Shown in pieces: positions 8,075-15,509 of a stretch of 29,588 nucleotides of DNA. Position 1 is the stretch's first letter; each line of letters starts with the position of its first letter. The position numbers and the translations under genes are program-made. The DNA is from Lysobacteraceae bacterium UBA6001 (GTDB lineage: Bacteria > Pseudomonadota > Gammaproteobacteria > Xanthomonadales > Xanthomonadaceae), in the NCBI GenBank assembly GCA_002429615.1, contig DJAN01000143.1, positions 1 to 29,588 on the forward strand, written 5' to 3'. The notes below the pieces were generated by a model. That model had not been told where the DNA came from and did no database searches. It worked only from the letters and a program-made list of their open reading frames with translations.

Positions 8075-8788
8075 TCAGCCCATCGGCTGGGCGATGTCGG
8101 CGATGCGGTAACCGGCGCTCTGCACGGTGTGCAGCAGCGGACGGTCGAACGGCTTGTCGATGATCTTGCGCAGGTTGTACAGGTGGCTGCGCAGCGTGTC
8201 CGAATCCGGCAGGCCGTTGCCCCAGATCTCGCGCTCGATTTCCTGGCGGGTGACCACGCGCGGCGATTCGCGCATCAGGATGGTCAGCAGGCGCAGGCCG
8301 ATCGGCGACAGCTGCAGCTCGGTGCCGGCGCGGGTGGCGCGCATGCTGACCGGATCGAGCACCAGGTCGGCGACCTTCAGCACTTCCGAGCCGACCTGGC
8401 GGCGCTCGCGGCGGATCAGCGCACGCAGGCGCGCTTCCAGCTCCTGGATCGCGAACGGCTTGGTCAGGTAGTCATCGGCACCGAAGCCCAGGCCAGTCAG
8501 CTTGTCGTCCAGGGTGTCACGGGCGGTCAACATCAGTACCGGCGTGGACTTGCGCGCGTCGTTGCGCAGCCGGCGGCAGACCTCGATGCCATCCAGGCGC
8601 GGCAGCATCAGGTCGAGCACCACCACGTCATAGCTGTTCTCGGCCGCCAGGCGATAGCCATCCAGGCCGTCGCAGGCGTAATCGACCTCGAAGCCACGAC
8701 CTTCCAGGTATTCGCCAATCATCTCGGAGATATTGCGGTTGTCTTCGACGACCAGCACGAGGCCGGACGTTTCCTTGGTCTGACGCAT
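8075..8788 (-). CDS. OmpR-family response regulator (ColR-like)
   Basis: The 237-residue protein has an N-terminal receiver domain (Glu15-Asp16 acidic pair, phospho-acceptor Asp59 in VVVLDLMLP, Thr88 in MLTARD, Lys110 in TKPF) and a C-terminal winged helix (about 135-232) with TRQEIEREIWG and SDTLRSHLYNLRKIID. The receiver resembles ColR-type regulators. GAGGA lies about seven bases before ATG 8788. Its partner is the downstream sensor kinase. ColRS systems respond to metals and envelope stress in Pseudomonas and Xanthomonas; carrying that over to this pair is an inference. Confidence 0.93.
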   Translation of the reverse strand: MRQTKETSGLVLVVEDNRNISEMIGEYLEGRGFEVDYACDGLDGYRLAAENSYDVVVLDLMLPRLDGIEVCRRLRNDARKSTPVLMLTARDTLDDKLTGLGFGADDYLTKPFAIQELEARLRALIRRERRQVGSEVLKVADLVLDPVSMRATRAGTELQLSPIGLRLLTILMRESPRVVTRQEIEREIWGNGLPDSDTLRSHLYNLRKIIDKPFDRPLLHTVQSAGYRIADIAQPMG

Positions 8789-8880
8789 GGAGGTTCCTCG
8801 GGTCTTCAGCTTTGTGAAACATGCCCGATCACGGGTGGATACGGCGTGAAGGCTGGTGCCGATCTTTTCACCCTTTCAAA

Positions 8881-9528
8881 TCAATTGCTTAGCAGCGGCT
8901 TCAGTAACGGCCAGACGTTATCCAACACCTTGGGCTGGGCCGCGGCGGTGGGATGCAGGCCATCGGCCTGCATCAGCTTGGGATCCAGCGCCACGCCTTC
9001 CAGCAGGAACGGCAGCAGCGCGACATGGTGTCGTGCGGCGAGGTCGGCATACACCTGGCGCAGGCGCTGGCGATAAGCGGGACCGTAGTTCGGCGGCACA
9101 TCGATGCCCAGCAGCAGCACCTTCGCCCCGGCGCCCTGCCCCAGCACGATCATCTTCTCCAGGTTGGCCTGCAGCTGTGCCGGGGTCAGCCCGCGCAGGG
9201 CATCATTGCCGCCCAGCTCGATCACCAGCACGCCCGGCGCGTGTTTCTGCAGCAGGCCGGGCAGCCGGGTCAGCGCACCGGACGTGGTCTCGCCGCTGAT
9301 GCTGGCATTGATCACGGCGGGGGGCGCCTTCATCTGTTGCTTGAGGCGCTGCTCAAGCAGGCTCACCCAGCCCGACTGCACCGGGATGTTGTGGGCCGCG
9401 CTCAGGCTGTCGCCCACCACCAGCACCGGGCCCACCGTACCTTTGGCATACGCAAGCCCAGGCAGGAGCAGCCAGCATGCCATCAGCCAGCTCCAGCACC
9501 ATCCGCGCAACGCACTGCTTCCACGCAT
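8881..9528 (-). CDS. tesA: Arylesterase / multifunctional acyl-CoA thioesterase I
   Basis: Periplasmic SGNH esterase of the TesA family, acting on thioesters, lysophospholipids and aryl esters. The 215-residue product has a signal peptide ending AYA/KG (cleavage about residue 29) and VVGDSLSAAHNI (nucleophile Ser41), ELGGNDALRG (Asn108) and ADGLHPT (Asp189, His192), all in the TesA spacing. GAGGA lies eight bases before ATG 9528; ATG 9543 in the same frame is an alternative. It is divergent from ybbA-ybbP, the same arrangement as in E. coli, and the gap between the two coding regions is only some tens of bases. Its stop lies 92 bases before the response regulator start. Confidence 0.94.
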   Translation of the reverse strand: MRGSSALRGWCWSWLMACWLLLPGLAYAKGTVGPVLVVGDSLSAAHNIPVQSGWVSLLEQRLKQQMKAPPAVINASISGETTSGALTRLPGLLQKHAPGVLVIELGGNDALRGLTPAQLQANLEKMIVLGQGAGAKVLLLGIDVPPNYGPAYRQRLRQVYADLAARHHVALLPFLLEGVALDPKLMQADGLHPTAAAQPKVLDNVWPLLKPLLSN

Positions 9529-9543
9529 CGGAGAATTCCTCAT
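9528..9543. promoter_or_regulatory. Shared quasi-palindromic ribosome-site region of tesA and ybbA
   Basis: GGAGAATTCCTC (9530-9541) reads GAGGAATTCTCC on the other strand, so a Shine-Dalgarno-like core lies on both strands. On the minus strand GAGGA is eight bases before the tesA ATG at 9528. On the plus strand GGAG (9530-9533) is eight bases before an in-frame ATC at 9542. Whether the plus-strand core is used for ybbA is not known. Confidence 0.45.
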
Positions 9544-9571
9544 CGACAGTCTGCCTGCCTCCCAGCCTACC

Positions 9572-10246
9572 GTGATCGACGCGCGCGGCGTCGGCAAATC
9601 CGTCGCCGGCCCCGAAGGCACGCTGCACATCCTGGATGATGTCGCGCTGAGCGTCGCCGCCGGCGACAGCGTGGCGATCGTCGGCGCGTCCGGTTCCGGC
9701 AAGACCACCCTGCTCGGCCTGCTGGCCGGCCTCGACCTGCCCAGCCGCGGCTCGATCGTGCTGGCCGGCCAGGCGCTGGACGCGCTGGACGAAGAAGCGC
9801 GCGCCGCGCTGCGCGCGCGCGAAGTCGGCTTCGTGTTCCAGAGCTTCCACCTGCTGCCTTCGCTGACCGCCGAGGAAAATGTCGCCCTGCCCCTGGAACT
9901 GGCCGGACGCGAGGATCCGGCTCGGGTGCGCGAGGTCTTGCAGGCGGTCGGCCTGTCCGCGCGTGCGCGCCACTATCCGCGCCAGCTCTCCGGCGGCGAA
10001 CAGCAGCGCGTGGCGCTGGCACGCGCCTTCGTCGCGCGGCCGCGCATCCTGTTCGCCGACGAACCTACCGGCAGCCTCGACCACGCCACCGGCCGGCAGA
10101 TCAGCGATCTGCTGTTCGCGCTCAACGCCGGCAGCGGCACCACGCTGGTGCTGGTCACCCACGACATGCATCTGGCGCAGCGCTGCCAGCATGTCTACCG
10201 CATCGACGAAGGTCGTCTGCAACGGCAGCAGGACGTCGCCGCATGA
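9572..10246 (+). CDS. ybbA: ABC transporter ATP-binding protein YbbA
   Basis: ATPase subunit of a MacB/LolD-type exporter. From GTG 9572 it has 224 residues (E. coli YbbA 228): Walker A GASGSGKTT (Lys44), Q-loop VFQSF (Gln90), signature LSGGEQQR (139-146), Walker B ILFADEP, and the H-loop His197 in LVTHD. LRAREVGFVFQSF is close to E. coli YbbA, and the flanking tesA and ybbP confirm the identity. The start is uncertain. GTG 9572 has no ribosome site, CTG 9551 would give MPASQPTVIDARG, close to the E. coli length, and ATC 9542 has a well-placed GGAG. No in-frame ATG exists nearby. It overlaps ybbP as ATGA. Confidence 0.92.
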   Translation: MIDARGVGKSVAGPEGTLHILDDVALSVAAGDSVAIVGASGSGKTTLLGLLAGLDLPSRGSIVLAGQALDALDEEARAALRAREVGFVFQSFHLLPSLTAEENVALPLELAGREDPARVREVLQAVGLSARARHYPRQLSGGEQQRVALARAFVARPRILFADEPTGSLDHATGRQISDLLFALNAGSGTTLVLVTHDMHLAQRCQHVYRIDEGRLQRQQDVAA

Positions 10247-12723
10247 GTCCCTGGCGCCAGGCCGCGCGCGCGACGCGGCGCGAGTTCCTCGCCGGTGACC
10301 TGCTCACCGTGTTCGCCGCGCTGGTGCTCGGCGTGGCGGTGATGACCGCGGTGGGCACCCTGGTCAACCGGGTCACGCTGGCCCTGACCAGCAGCGCCGC
10401 CGAAGTCCTGGGCGGCGATCTTGGCTTGAGCGGTCGCCAGGACATTCCGCGCACGTTCGATGAAGAAGCCGCGCGACGTGGGTTGCGACACACCCGCATG
10501 GTCAGTTTCCCCAGCGTGCTGTTCCATGGCGACGCCAGCCAGATGGCTGGCATCAGCGCGGTGGAAGCCAGCTATCCCCTGCGTGGCACGCTGGAGATCA
10601 GCGGCGACACGCGCGATGGCGTGGCGCATGTCGCCACGCCACCGCAACCCGGGCAGGCCTACGCCGATGCGCGCCTGCTCGACGCGCTCGGCCTGCGTGT
10701 CGGCGACGACCTCGAGTTCGGTGCCGGCCACGTCCGCATTGCCGCGGTACTGGCCGCCGAACCCGATGCTTCCGGCGAACTGCTGCAGCTGGCGCCGCCG
10801 TTGATGGTGAACCGCGCCGACGTCGACAGCGCTGGCCTGCTCGGCCCCGGCAGCCGCGCGTCGTACCGGTTGATGTTCGCCGGCGACACCGACGAGATCG
10901 CCCGCTTCCGCGAATGGCTCAAGCCGCGCGCCGGCGACTGGCGCCTGCTGGGCATCGAGGACACCCAGCGCGGCCTGCGCAGCGCGTTCGACCGCGCCGG
11001 GCGTTTCCTGTCGCTGTCCGCGCTGCTGGCGGTACTGCTCTCCGGCGTGGCGACGGCCCTGGCGGCCAACCGTTTCGCGGTGCGCCGCATCGATCAGGTG
11101 GCGGTGCTGCGCTGCCTCGGCGCGCGCCAGAACGACATCCTCGCCACCTTCGCGCTGCAGCTGCTGTTCACCGCGGTGCCGGCCTGCCTGATTGGCGTGG
11201 CGCTGGGCATGGCGGTGCAATCCGGGCTGGTCGAACTGCTCGGCAGTCTGGTGCCCAACCGCCTGCCGTTGCCGCAGGCCGCCCCCGCGCTGGCCGGCGC
11301 CGGCATCGGGCTGCTGCTCCTGCTCGGCTTCGCATTGCCGCCGCTGCTGCGCCTGCGCGGCATCCCGCCGATGCGCGTGCTCAACCGCAGCTTCGCCGCG
11401 ACCCCACCGGTCTCGGTACTGGCCTATGCCGCCGCGCTGGCGGCAACGCTGGCACTGACCATCCAGGCCACTGGCGATCCCTGGCTGGCGGGCTGGGTAC
11501 TCGGCGGGCTGGCCGCGTTGGCCACGCTCGCCGGTGTGGCCGGTCTGGGCCTGCTGTGGCTGCTGCGACGCCTGCAGCATCGCCTGCATGGTGCGTGGCG
11601 GCTCGGCCTGGCGTCGCTGGCGCGGCGTCGCGCGTTGAGCGTGCTGCAGCTGGTGGGCCTGTCGCTGTCGCTATGCGCGCTGCTGCTGCTCGCGGTGGTC
11701 GGCCCTGGCCTGCTCAACCAGTGGCGCGCGCGGCTGCCCGCCGATACGCCGAACTATTTCCTGATGAACATCCAGCCCGACCAGTCCGGCGCGGTGCTGG
11801 CGAAGCTGAAAGCGCTGGGCGTGGCGACGCCGGAGGTCGAGCCGTTCGGCACCGGGCGCCTGCTGACGATCAATGGCCGTGCGCCGCAGCGCCTGGATCG
11901 CGATCGCGACGACAACGACGATGGCAACCGTCCCGTGAACTTCTCCTGGCGGCATACCTTCCCGCCGGCCAACACGCTGGTATCCGGCCGCTTCTGGGCG
12001 GCCGACAGTGATGCCGCCGAGGCGTCAGTGGAAGAAGGCTGGGCGCAGCGCTACGACATCAAGCTGGGCGATCGCATCAGCCTGCTGATGGGCGAGCAGG
12101 AACGCAGCTTCACCGTCACCAGCCTGCGCAAGGCCGAGTGGGATTCGTTCCGCGTGAACTTCTTCCTGCTGCTCAACGAGGGCGCGGTCGGCGATGCACC
12201 GTACAACCTGATTTCCAGCTTCCACCTGCCGCACGCGCGTGCCAGCGAACTCGGCGCGATGACGCGCGACTTCCCCAACCTGTCACTGCTTGATATCGAC
12301 GCGATCCTGTCGCGCGTGCGCGAAGTGATGACCCGCGTGGGCCAGGCGGTGCAGCTGGTGATGGGCTTCAGCCTGATGGCCGGCCTGCTGGTGCTGCTTG
12401 CCGCGTTGCAATCCACCGCCGGCGAGCGCCGCTACGACAGCGCGGTGCTGCGCACGCTGGGCGCACGCCGCGCGCAGTTGCGCGGTGCGGTGCTGGTGGA
12501 ATTCGGCGCGCTGGGCCTAAGCGCGTCGATCCTGGCGGTGGGCGCGGCCACGGCGATCGGCACCCTGGTCGCGCGGCAGGTCTTCGAGCTGTCGCTGCCC
12601 GCGCCCTGGCCGGCGCTGTTGCTGGGTGGCGTGCTGGGCACGCTGCTGAGCATGCTGGCCGGCTGGTGGGGCACGCGCCGCGTCCTGCGCGTGCCGCCGG
12701 CACTGGCCCTGCGCGAGGAATGA
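10243..12723 (+). CDS. ybbP: ABC transporter permease YbbP (FtsX family)
   Basis: The 826-residue inner-membrane permease pairs with YbbA (E. coli YbbP 804). It has an N-terminal helix at about 20-40, a MacB-like periplasmic domain at about 45-240, a first FtsX block of helices at about 255-375, a central group at about 385-500, a second periplasmic domain, and a C-terminal FtsX block at about 700-820 containing ERRYDSAVLRTLGARRAQLRG. The tandem FtsX layout is typical of YbbP. The substrate is unknown; proximity to TesA suggests lipids or hydrophobic esters, as proposed for the E. coli cluster. The ATG overlaps the ybbA stop by four bases. Confidence 0.93.
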   Translation: MSPWRQAARATRREFLAGDLLTVFAALVLGVAVMTAVGTLVNRVTLALTSSAAEVLGGDLGLSGRQDIPRTFDEEAARRGLRHTRMVSFPSVLFHGDASQMAGISAVEASYPLRGTLEISGDTRDGVAHVATPPQPGQAYADARLLDALGLRVGDDLEFGAGHVRIAAVLAAEPDASGELLQLAPPLMVNRADVDSAGLLGPGSRASYRLMFAGDTDEIARFREWLKPRAGDWRLLGIEDTQRGLRSAFDRAGRFLSLSALLAVLLSGVATALAANRFAVRRIDQVAVLRCLGARQNDILATFALQLLFTAVPACLIGVALGMAVQSGLVELLGSLVPNRLPLPQAAPALAGAGIGLLLLLGFALPPLLRLRGIPPMRVLNRSFAATPPVSVLAYAAALAATLALTIQATGDPWLAGWVLGGLAALATLAGVAGLGLLWLLRRLQHRLHGAWRLGLASLARRRALSVLQLVGLSLSLCALLLLAVVGPGLLNQWRARLPADTPNYFLMNIQPDQSGAVLAKLKALGVATPEVEPFGTGRLLTINGRAPQRLDRDRDDNDDGNRPVNFSWRHTFPPANTLVSGRFWAADSDAAEASVEEGWAQRYDIKLGDRISLLMGEQERSFTVTSLRKAEWDSFRVNFFLLLNEGAVGDAPYNLISSFHLPHARASELGAMTRDFPNLSLLDIDAILSRVREVMTRVGQAVQLVMGFSLMAGLLVLLAALQSTAGERRYDSAVLRTLGARRAQLRGAVLVEFGALGLSASILAVGAATAIGTLVARQVFELSLPAPWPALLLGGVLGTLLSMLAGWWGTRRVLRVPPALALREE

Positions 12724-12729
12724 GCGGGA

Positions 12730-12748
12730 GGCGGCGCACCGCGCCGCC
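12730..12748. terminator. Bidirectional hairpin between ybbP and DUF486 gene
   Basis: GGCGGCGC and GCGCCGCC make an 8-base-pair stem with a 3-base loop, in the 29 bases between two convergent stops. There is no T run, so factor-independent termination would be weak. Confidence 0.55.
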
Positions 12749-12752
12749 CTGC

Positions 12753-13097
12753 TTACTCCTTGAACATGAAGAACGCCGCCACCGCGATCAGCACGAAGGC
12801 CACCCAGTGGTTCCACTTCAGTGACTGGCCGAGATAGGTCGCCGAGAACCCCGCGAACACCAGCAGGGTGATCACCTCCTGGATGCCCTTGAGCTGCGGC
12901 GCGGAATACACCGCGCTGCCAAGCCGGTTGCCCGGCACCTGCAGGCAGTACTCGAAGAACGCGATGCCCCAGCTGACGAAGATCACCAGCAGCAGCGGCG
13001 CGCTTTTGTACTTGAGGTGGCCATACCAGGCGAAGGTCATGAAGACGTTGCTGGCGACCAGCAACAGCACGGGGTAGACGTAGGCGGTCCAGGGCAT
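12753..13097 (-). CDS. DUF486 / DMT-family small membrane protein
   Basis: The 114-residue product has four predicted membrane helices and ends MFKE. It matches the DUF486 pattern, with FMTFAWYGHLKYKSAPL, VSWGIAFFEYCLQVPGNRLG and YSAPQLKGIQEVITL. The family belongs to the drug/metabolite transporter superfamily by fold, and no transport substrate is known. ATG 13097 (MPWTAYVY) is chosen over the longer open frame to 13157 because the extra residues are not hydrophobic or conserved in character. It stands alone, convergent with ybbP. Confidence 0.9.
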   Translation of the reverse strand: MPWTAYVYPVLLLVASNVFMTFAWYGHLKYKSAPLLLVIFVSWGIAFFEYCLQVPGNRLGSAVYSAPQLKGIQEVITLLVFAGFSATYLGQSLKWNHWVAFVLIAVAAFFMFKE

Positions 13098-13261
13098 GGC
13101 GCATGAGCGGCTGGGGAGGAAGCGCGCAGCATGCGGCATCGTCGCGGCGGCCTCCATGGGTCGCGCGTGAATGCCGTTGCAAGCCGGGCGCCCGGGTGCC
13201 CCGCTACGACGGGCGGCGCACGCGCGGACGGCCTGCCCCGCCGATCACCCGGCGCCCGGCA

Positions 13262-13870
13262 TCAGGCCGAATGCAGGGCCTCGATGTCGACGTCGGCGAA
13301 GGCGTCGCCGCGTGGCCACCGCCGCGCGACCTGCAGGCCCAGCGCGGAAGGCGTTGCCGCCTGCGCCGCCAAGGTCATGCCCAGCGGACCGGCCGCGCGC
13401 AGGCGCAGCACCATGCCGTGCCAGGCATCACCGCCACGCAGGCGGTGCGCCAGGCGACGCCACAGCCGCTCGGCAACCCCCGCCGAGGCGGCTTCGGCCA
13501 ATGCGGGCACCCCCGCGAGCAGGCGGTCCCAGGCGAGGAAGTCGCTGTCCGGCAGCAGGCACAACTGCCAGCAGCACTGGCCCTGCGCGTCGAAGAACTC
13601 CAGGCGCTCGTGCAGGCCGTCGCTATCCAGCTGCTGGCAGGCGGCGATGCTGCGGGCGCGGCGCCAGCCTTCCAGCTCGGGGCCCAGCGTTGGCCGGTAC
13701 AGGCACAGGACGATGCCGAGCGCGGCCAACTGCCCCGGATGGGGCATCCCCGGCGCGGGCAGATCACCCGGGCCGCGCCAGCGCAGCGTATCGGAGACGA
13801 CCGGAAACTCGGGTACCACGTCAGGCAACCCGGCGACATCCGGCCCCATGGGGCGCGAAACGTGCAGCAT
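13262..13870 (-). CDS. HemS/ChuX-like heme-utilisation protein (tentative)
   Basis: The 202-residue protein has a central block, HERLEFFDAQGQCCWQLCLL (87-106) then PDSDFLAWDRLLAG, that resembles the HemS repeat unit (a FFDxxGxxxHKxYL strand pair followed by a D-x-x-A-W helix). The His normally seen after FFDAQG is Trp here, so heme binding may be altered or lost. The length fits a single HemS unit rather than the two of ChuS. AGGAGG lies a few bases before ATG 13870, making that start clear. It follows hemP on the same strand by 110 bases and probably shares its Fur-controlled promoter. Function is inferred from the motif and context; a clade-specific unknown is the alternative. Confidence 0.6.
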   Translation of the reverse strand: MLHVSRPMGPDVAGLPDVVPEFPVVSDTLRWRGPGDLPAPGMPHPGQLAALGIVLCLYRPTLGPELEGWRRARSIAACQQLDSDGLHERLEFFDAQGQCCWQLCLLPDSDFLAWDRLLAGVPALAEAASAGVAERLWRRLAHRLRGGDAWHGMVLRLRAAGPLGMTLAAQAATPSALGLQVARRWPRGDAFADVDIEALHSA

Positions 13871-13907
13871 CGGTTCCTCCTGGACAGGCGGGCCCGTCGA
13901 AGCGAAG

Positions 13908-13921
13908 ACCCCGACCGGGGT
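13908..13921. other. Short hairpin between hemP and HemS-like gene
   Basis: ACCCC and GGGGT flank the loop GACC in the 110-base gap. It may trim read-through from hemP, giving more hemP than downstream message. Small and weakly supported. Confidence 0.3.
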
Positions 13922-13980
13922 GCACAAGGCAACCGCCGGCCGAGGGGAGAGAGCGAGCCTTCGCGGACGGGCGCGGAGGG

Positions 13981-14178
13981 TTACTTGGTAAGGATCAGCT
14001 TGTCGTTGCTGGTATGGCGCAGGCGGTACACGCGGTCGCCGTGCTGGATCAGCACCTCGCGGCGCCCCTTGAGCAGGGCCTCGCTGCTGAGCACATCCTC
14101 GGCGGGCACGCTGCGCGGCGCGGTGCGCTCACGCAGGTGGAGGGTTTCCGGGTGCAGCAGGATCGGGGTTGCGTTCAT
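13981..14178 (-). CDS. hemP: Hemin uptake protein HemP
   Basis: The 65-residue product ends with the HemP/HmuP core: LLKGRREVLIQHGDRVYRLR, then HTSNDKLILTK. HmuP of rhizobia and Burkholderia helps activate heme receptor expression under iron limitation, while other HemP proteins are only known as iron-responsive. AGGAG lies about ten bases before ATG 14178; an in-frame ATG at 14202 would run into the promoter. A Fur box and a matching -35/-10 pair lie directly upstream, so iron repression is well supported. No TonB-dependent heme receptor is in this window. Confidence 0.93.
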   Translation of the reverse strand: MNATPILLHPETLHLRERTAPRSVPAEDVLSSEALLKGRREVLIQHGDRVYRLRHTSNDKLILTK

Positions 14179-14208
14179 GGACTCGTGTCTCCTTGCGATC
14201 ACGGCTTG

Positions 14209-14236
14209 ATGATAATGATTCTCATCTCAACATCAA
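14209..14236 (-). promoter_or_regulatory. hemP promoter with Fur box
   Basis: On the minus strand, TTGATG (14236-14231) and TATCAT (14214-14209) are separated by 16 bases and fit sigma-70 -35 and -10 boxes. The 15-mer at 14210-14224, TGATAATGATTCTCA on the plus strand, matches the 7-1-7 Fur consensus TGATAATnATTATCA at 14 of 15 positions and covers most of the -10 box and the spacer. Iron-loaded Fur would block the promoter. Confidence 0.85.
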
Positions 14237-14307
14237 TAGCCATTCTCGTCTTTTGCCATTTATTTCTCTAATCGGACATGGCGCGGCGGTAGGCACGGGG
14301 CATGGCA

Positions 14308-14327
14308 CCCGGCGAAGCCCCGCCGGG
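14308..14327. terminator. Hairpin after aldo/keto reductase gene
   Basis: CCCGGCG and CGCCGGG pair over a 6-base loop, 29 bases past the aldo/keto reductase stop and upstream of the hemP promoter. No T run follows on the minus strand, but it would help insulate hemP from read-through. Confidence 0.45.
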
Positions 14328-14355
14328 CGTGGATGGGTGCACGGAAGCGGCGGCC

Positions 14356-15333
14356 TCAGCCCGCCAGCGCGGTGGCGGCTTCCAGGCGGCGCCAGGTGGC
14401 CTCGTCGTAGCGCGCCAGCACCTCCAGCGCGCCGAGGTTCTCGAGCAGCTGGGATACGCGGCTGGCCCCCAGGATGACGCTGGACACCTGCGGATTGCGC
14501 AGGCACCAGGCGATGGCCAGCTGCGCCGGGCTTTCGCCCAGTTCGGCGGCCAGCGCGCTGAAACGGCGCGCGCGCTCGACGCGCTGCTCGGCCGGCTCGC
14601 CGATCACCAGGTCGCGCAGCCACTCCCGGCCGGGCTGGCCCAGGCGCGCATCGGCGCCGACACCTTCGTTGTACTTGCCGGTCAGCAGGCCGGACGCCAA
14701 GGGCGACCAGATCGTCGTGCCCATGCCGGCGGCGCACAGCGCGGCATATTCATGCTCCACGCGTTCGCGGTGCAGCAGGTTGTATTGCGGCTGCTCCATC
14801 GACGGGGCGAACGCGCCGCTGGCACGGGCGATGGCGTGCGCCTCCTCCAGCTGTGCCGCCGACCACTCGGAGGTCCCCCAGTACAGCACCTTGCCCTGGC
14901 GCACGAGCAGGTCCATGGCCCGTACGGTTTCCTCGATGGACGTATCGGGATCGGGGCGGTGGCAGTAATAGAGGTCGAGATAGTCCACGCGCAGCCGGCG
15001 CAGCGCGCCCTCGCAGGCATCGACCACATGCTTGCGCGACAACCCCCGCTGGGTCGGCCGCGGCTCGGCGGCGCTGCCGAAGAACACCTTGCTGGACACG
15101 CAGTAGCCATCGCGCGGCAGGCGCAGGTCGGCGATCACGTCGCCCATCACCTGCTCGGCGCGGCCCTGCGCGTAGACCTCGGCGTTGTCGAAGAAGTTGA
15201 TCCCATGGTCCCAGGCGGCGGCGATCAGGTTGCGCGACTCATCGCGGCCGATCTGCCCACCGAAGGTCACCCACGCGCCGAAGGACAGCGCGGAAAGCTG
15301 CAGGCCGGTGGATCCGAGACGGCGGTATTGCAT
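14356..15333 (-). CDS. Aldo/keto reductase (Kv-beta/YghZ type)
   Basis: NAD(P)H-dependent oxidoreductase with a TIM-barrel fold, 325 residues. The catalytic tetrad is visible as Asp49 and Tyr54 in FFDNAEVYAQG, Lys82 in SSKVFFG and His125 in YYCHRPDP. GTSEWSAAQLEEA and SVILGASRVSQLLENL belong to the family's cofactor-binding side. The spacing and FDNAEVYAQG resemble the Kv-beta/YghZ branch, which reduces small aldehydes such as glyceraldehyde derivatives; the substrate here is unknown. ATG 15333 (MQYRRLGSTGL) is the family start. It is divergent from the nucleoside transporter across 176 bases. Confidence 0.93.
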   Translation of the reverse strand: MQYRRLGSTGLQLSALSFGAWVTFGGQIGRDESRNLIAAAWDHGINFFDNAEVYAQGRAEQVMGDVIADLRLPRDGYCVSSKVFFGSAAEPRPTQRGLSRKHVVDACEGALRRLRVDYLDLYYCHRPDPDTSIEETVRAMDLLVRQGKVLYWGTSEWSAAQLEEAHAIARASGAFAPSMEQPQYNLLHRERVEHEYAALCAAGMGTTIWSPLASGLLTGKYNEGVGADARLGQPGREWLRDLVIGEPAEQRVERARRFSALAAELGESPAQLAIAWCLRNPQVSSVILGASRVSQLLENLGALEVLARYDEATWRRLEAATALAG

Positions 15334-15509
15334 GGCATCGTTCCTGTGGGCGGCCACGGGGTCGATCGCGGCCGGGGCGGCAGTGTACCCGCCCGGCCGG
15401 TGCAATGCCTTGAGCGCAAAGGGAAAGCGATCAGCTGAACCCGCTGTCCTTGCCCGCCCTGCCCCCCTGCTCTAGGCTTCCTCCTTTTGCCGGGGTCCGG
15501 GGGATACGC

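Noticed and set aside
13184..13195. Palindrome CCGGGCGCCCGG as an operator
   Set aside because: A 12-base self-complementary run of G and C is expected by chance in such GC-rich DNA, and it is not placed near a promoter.
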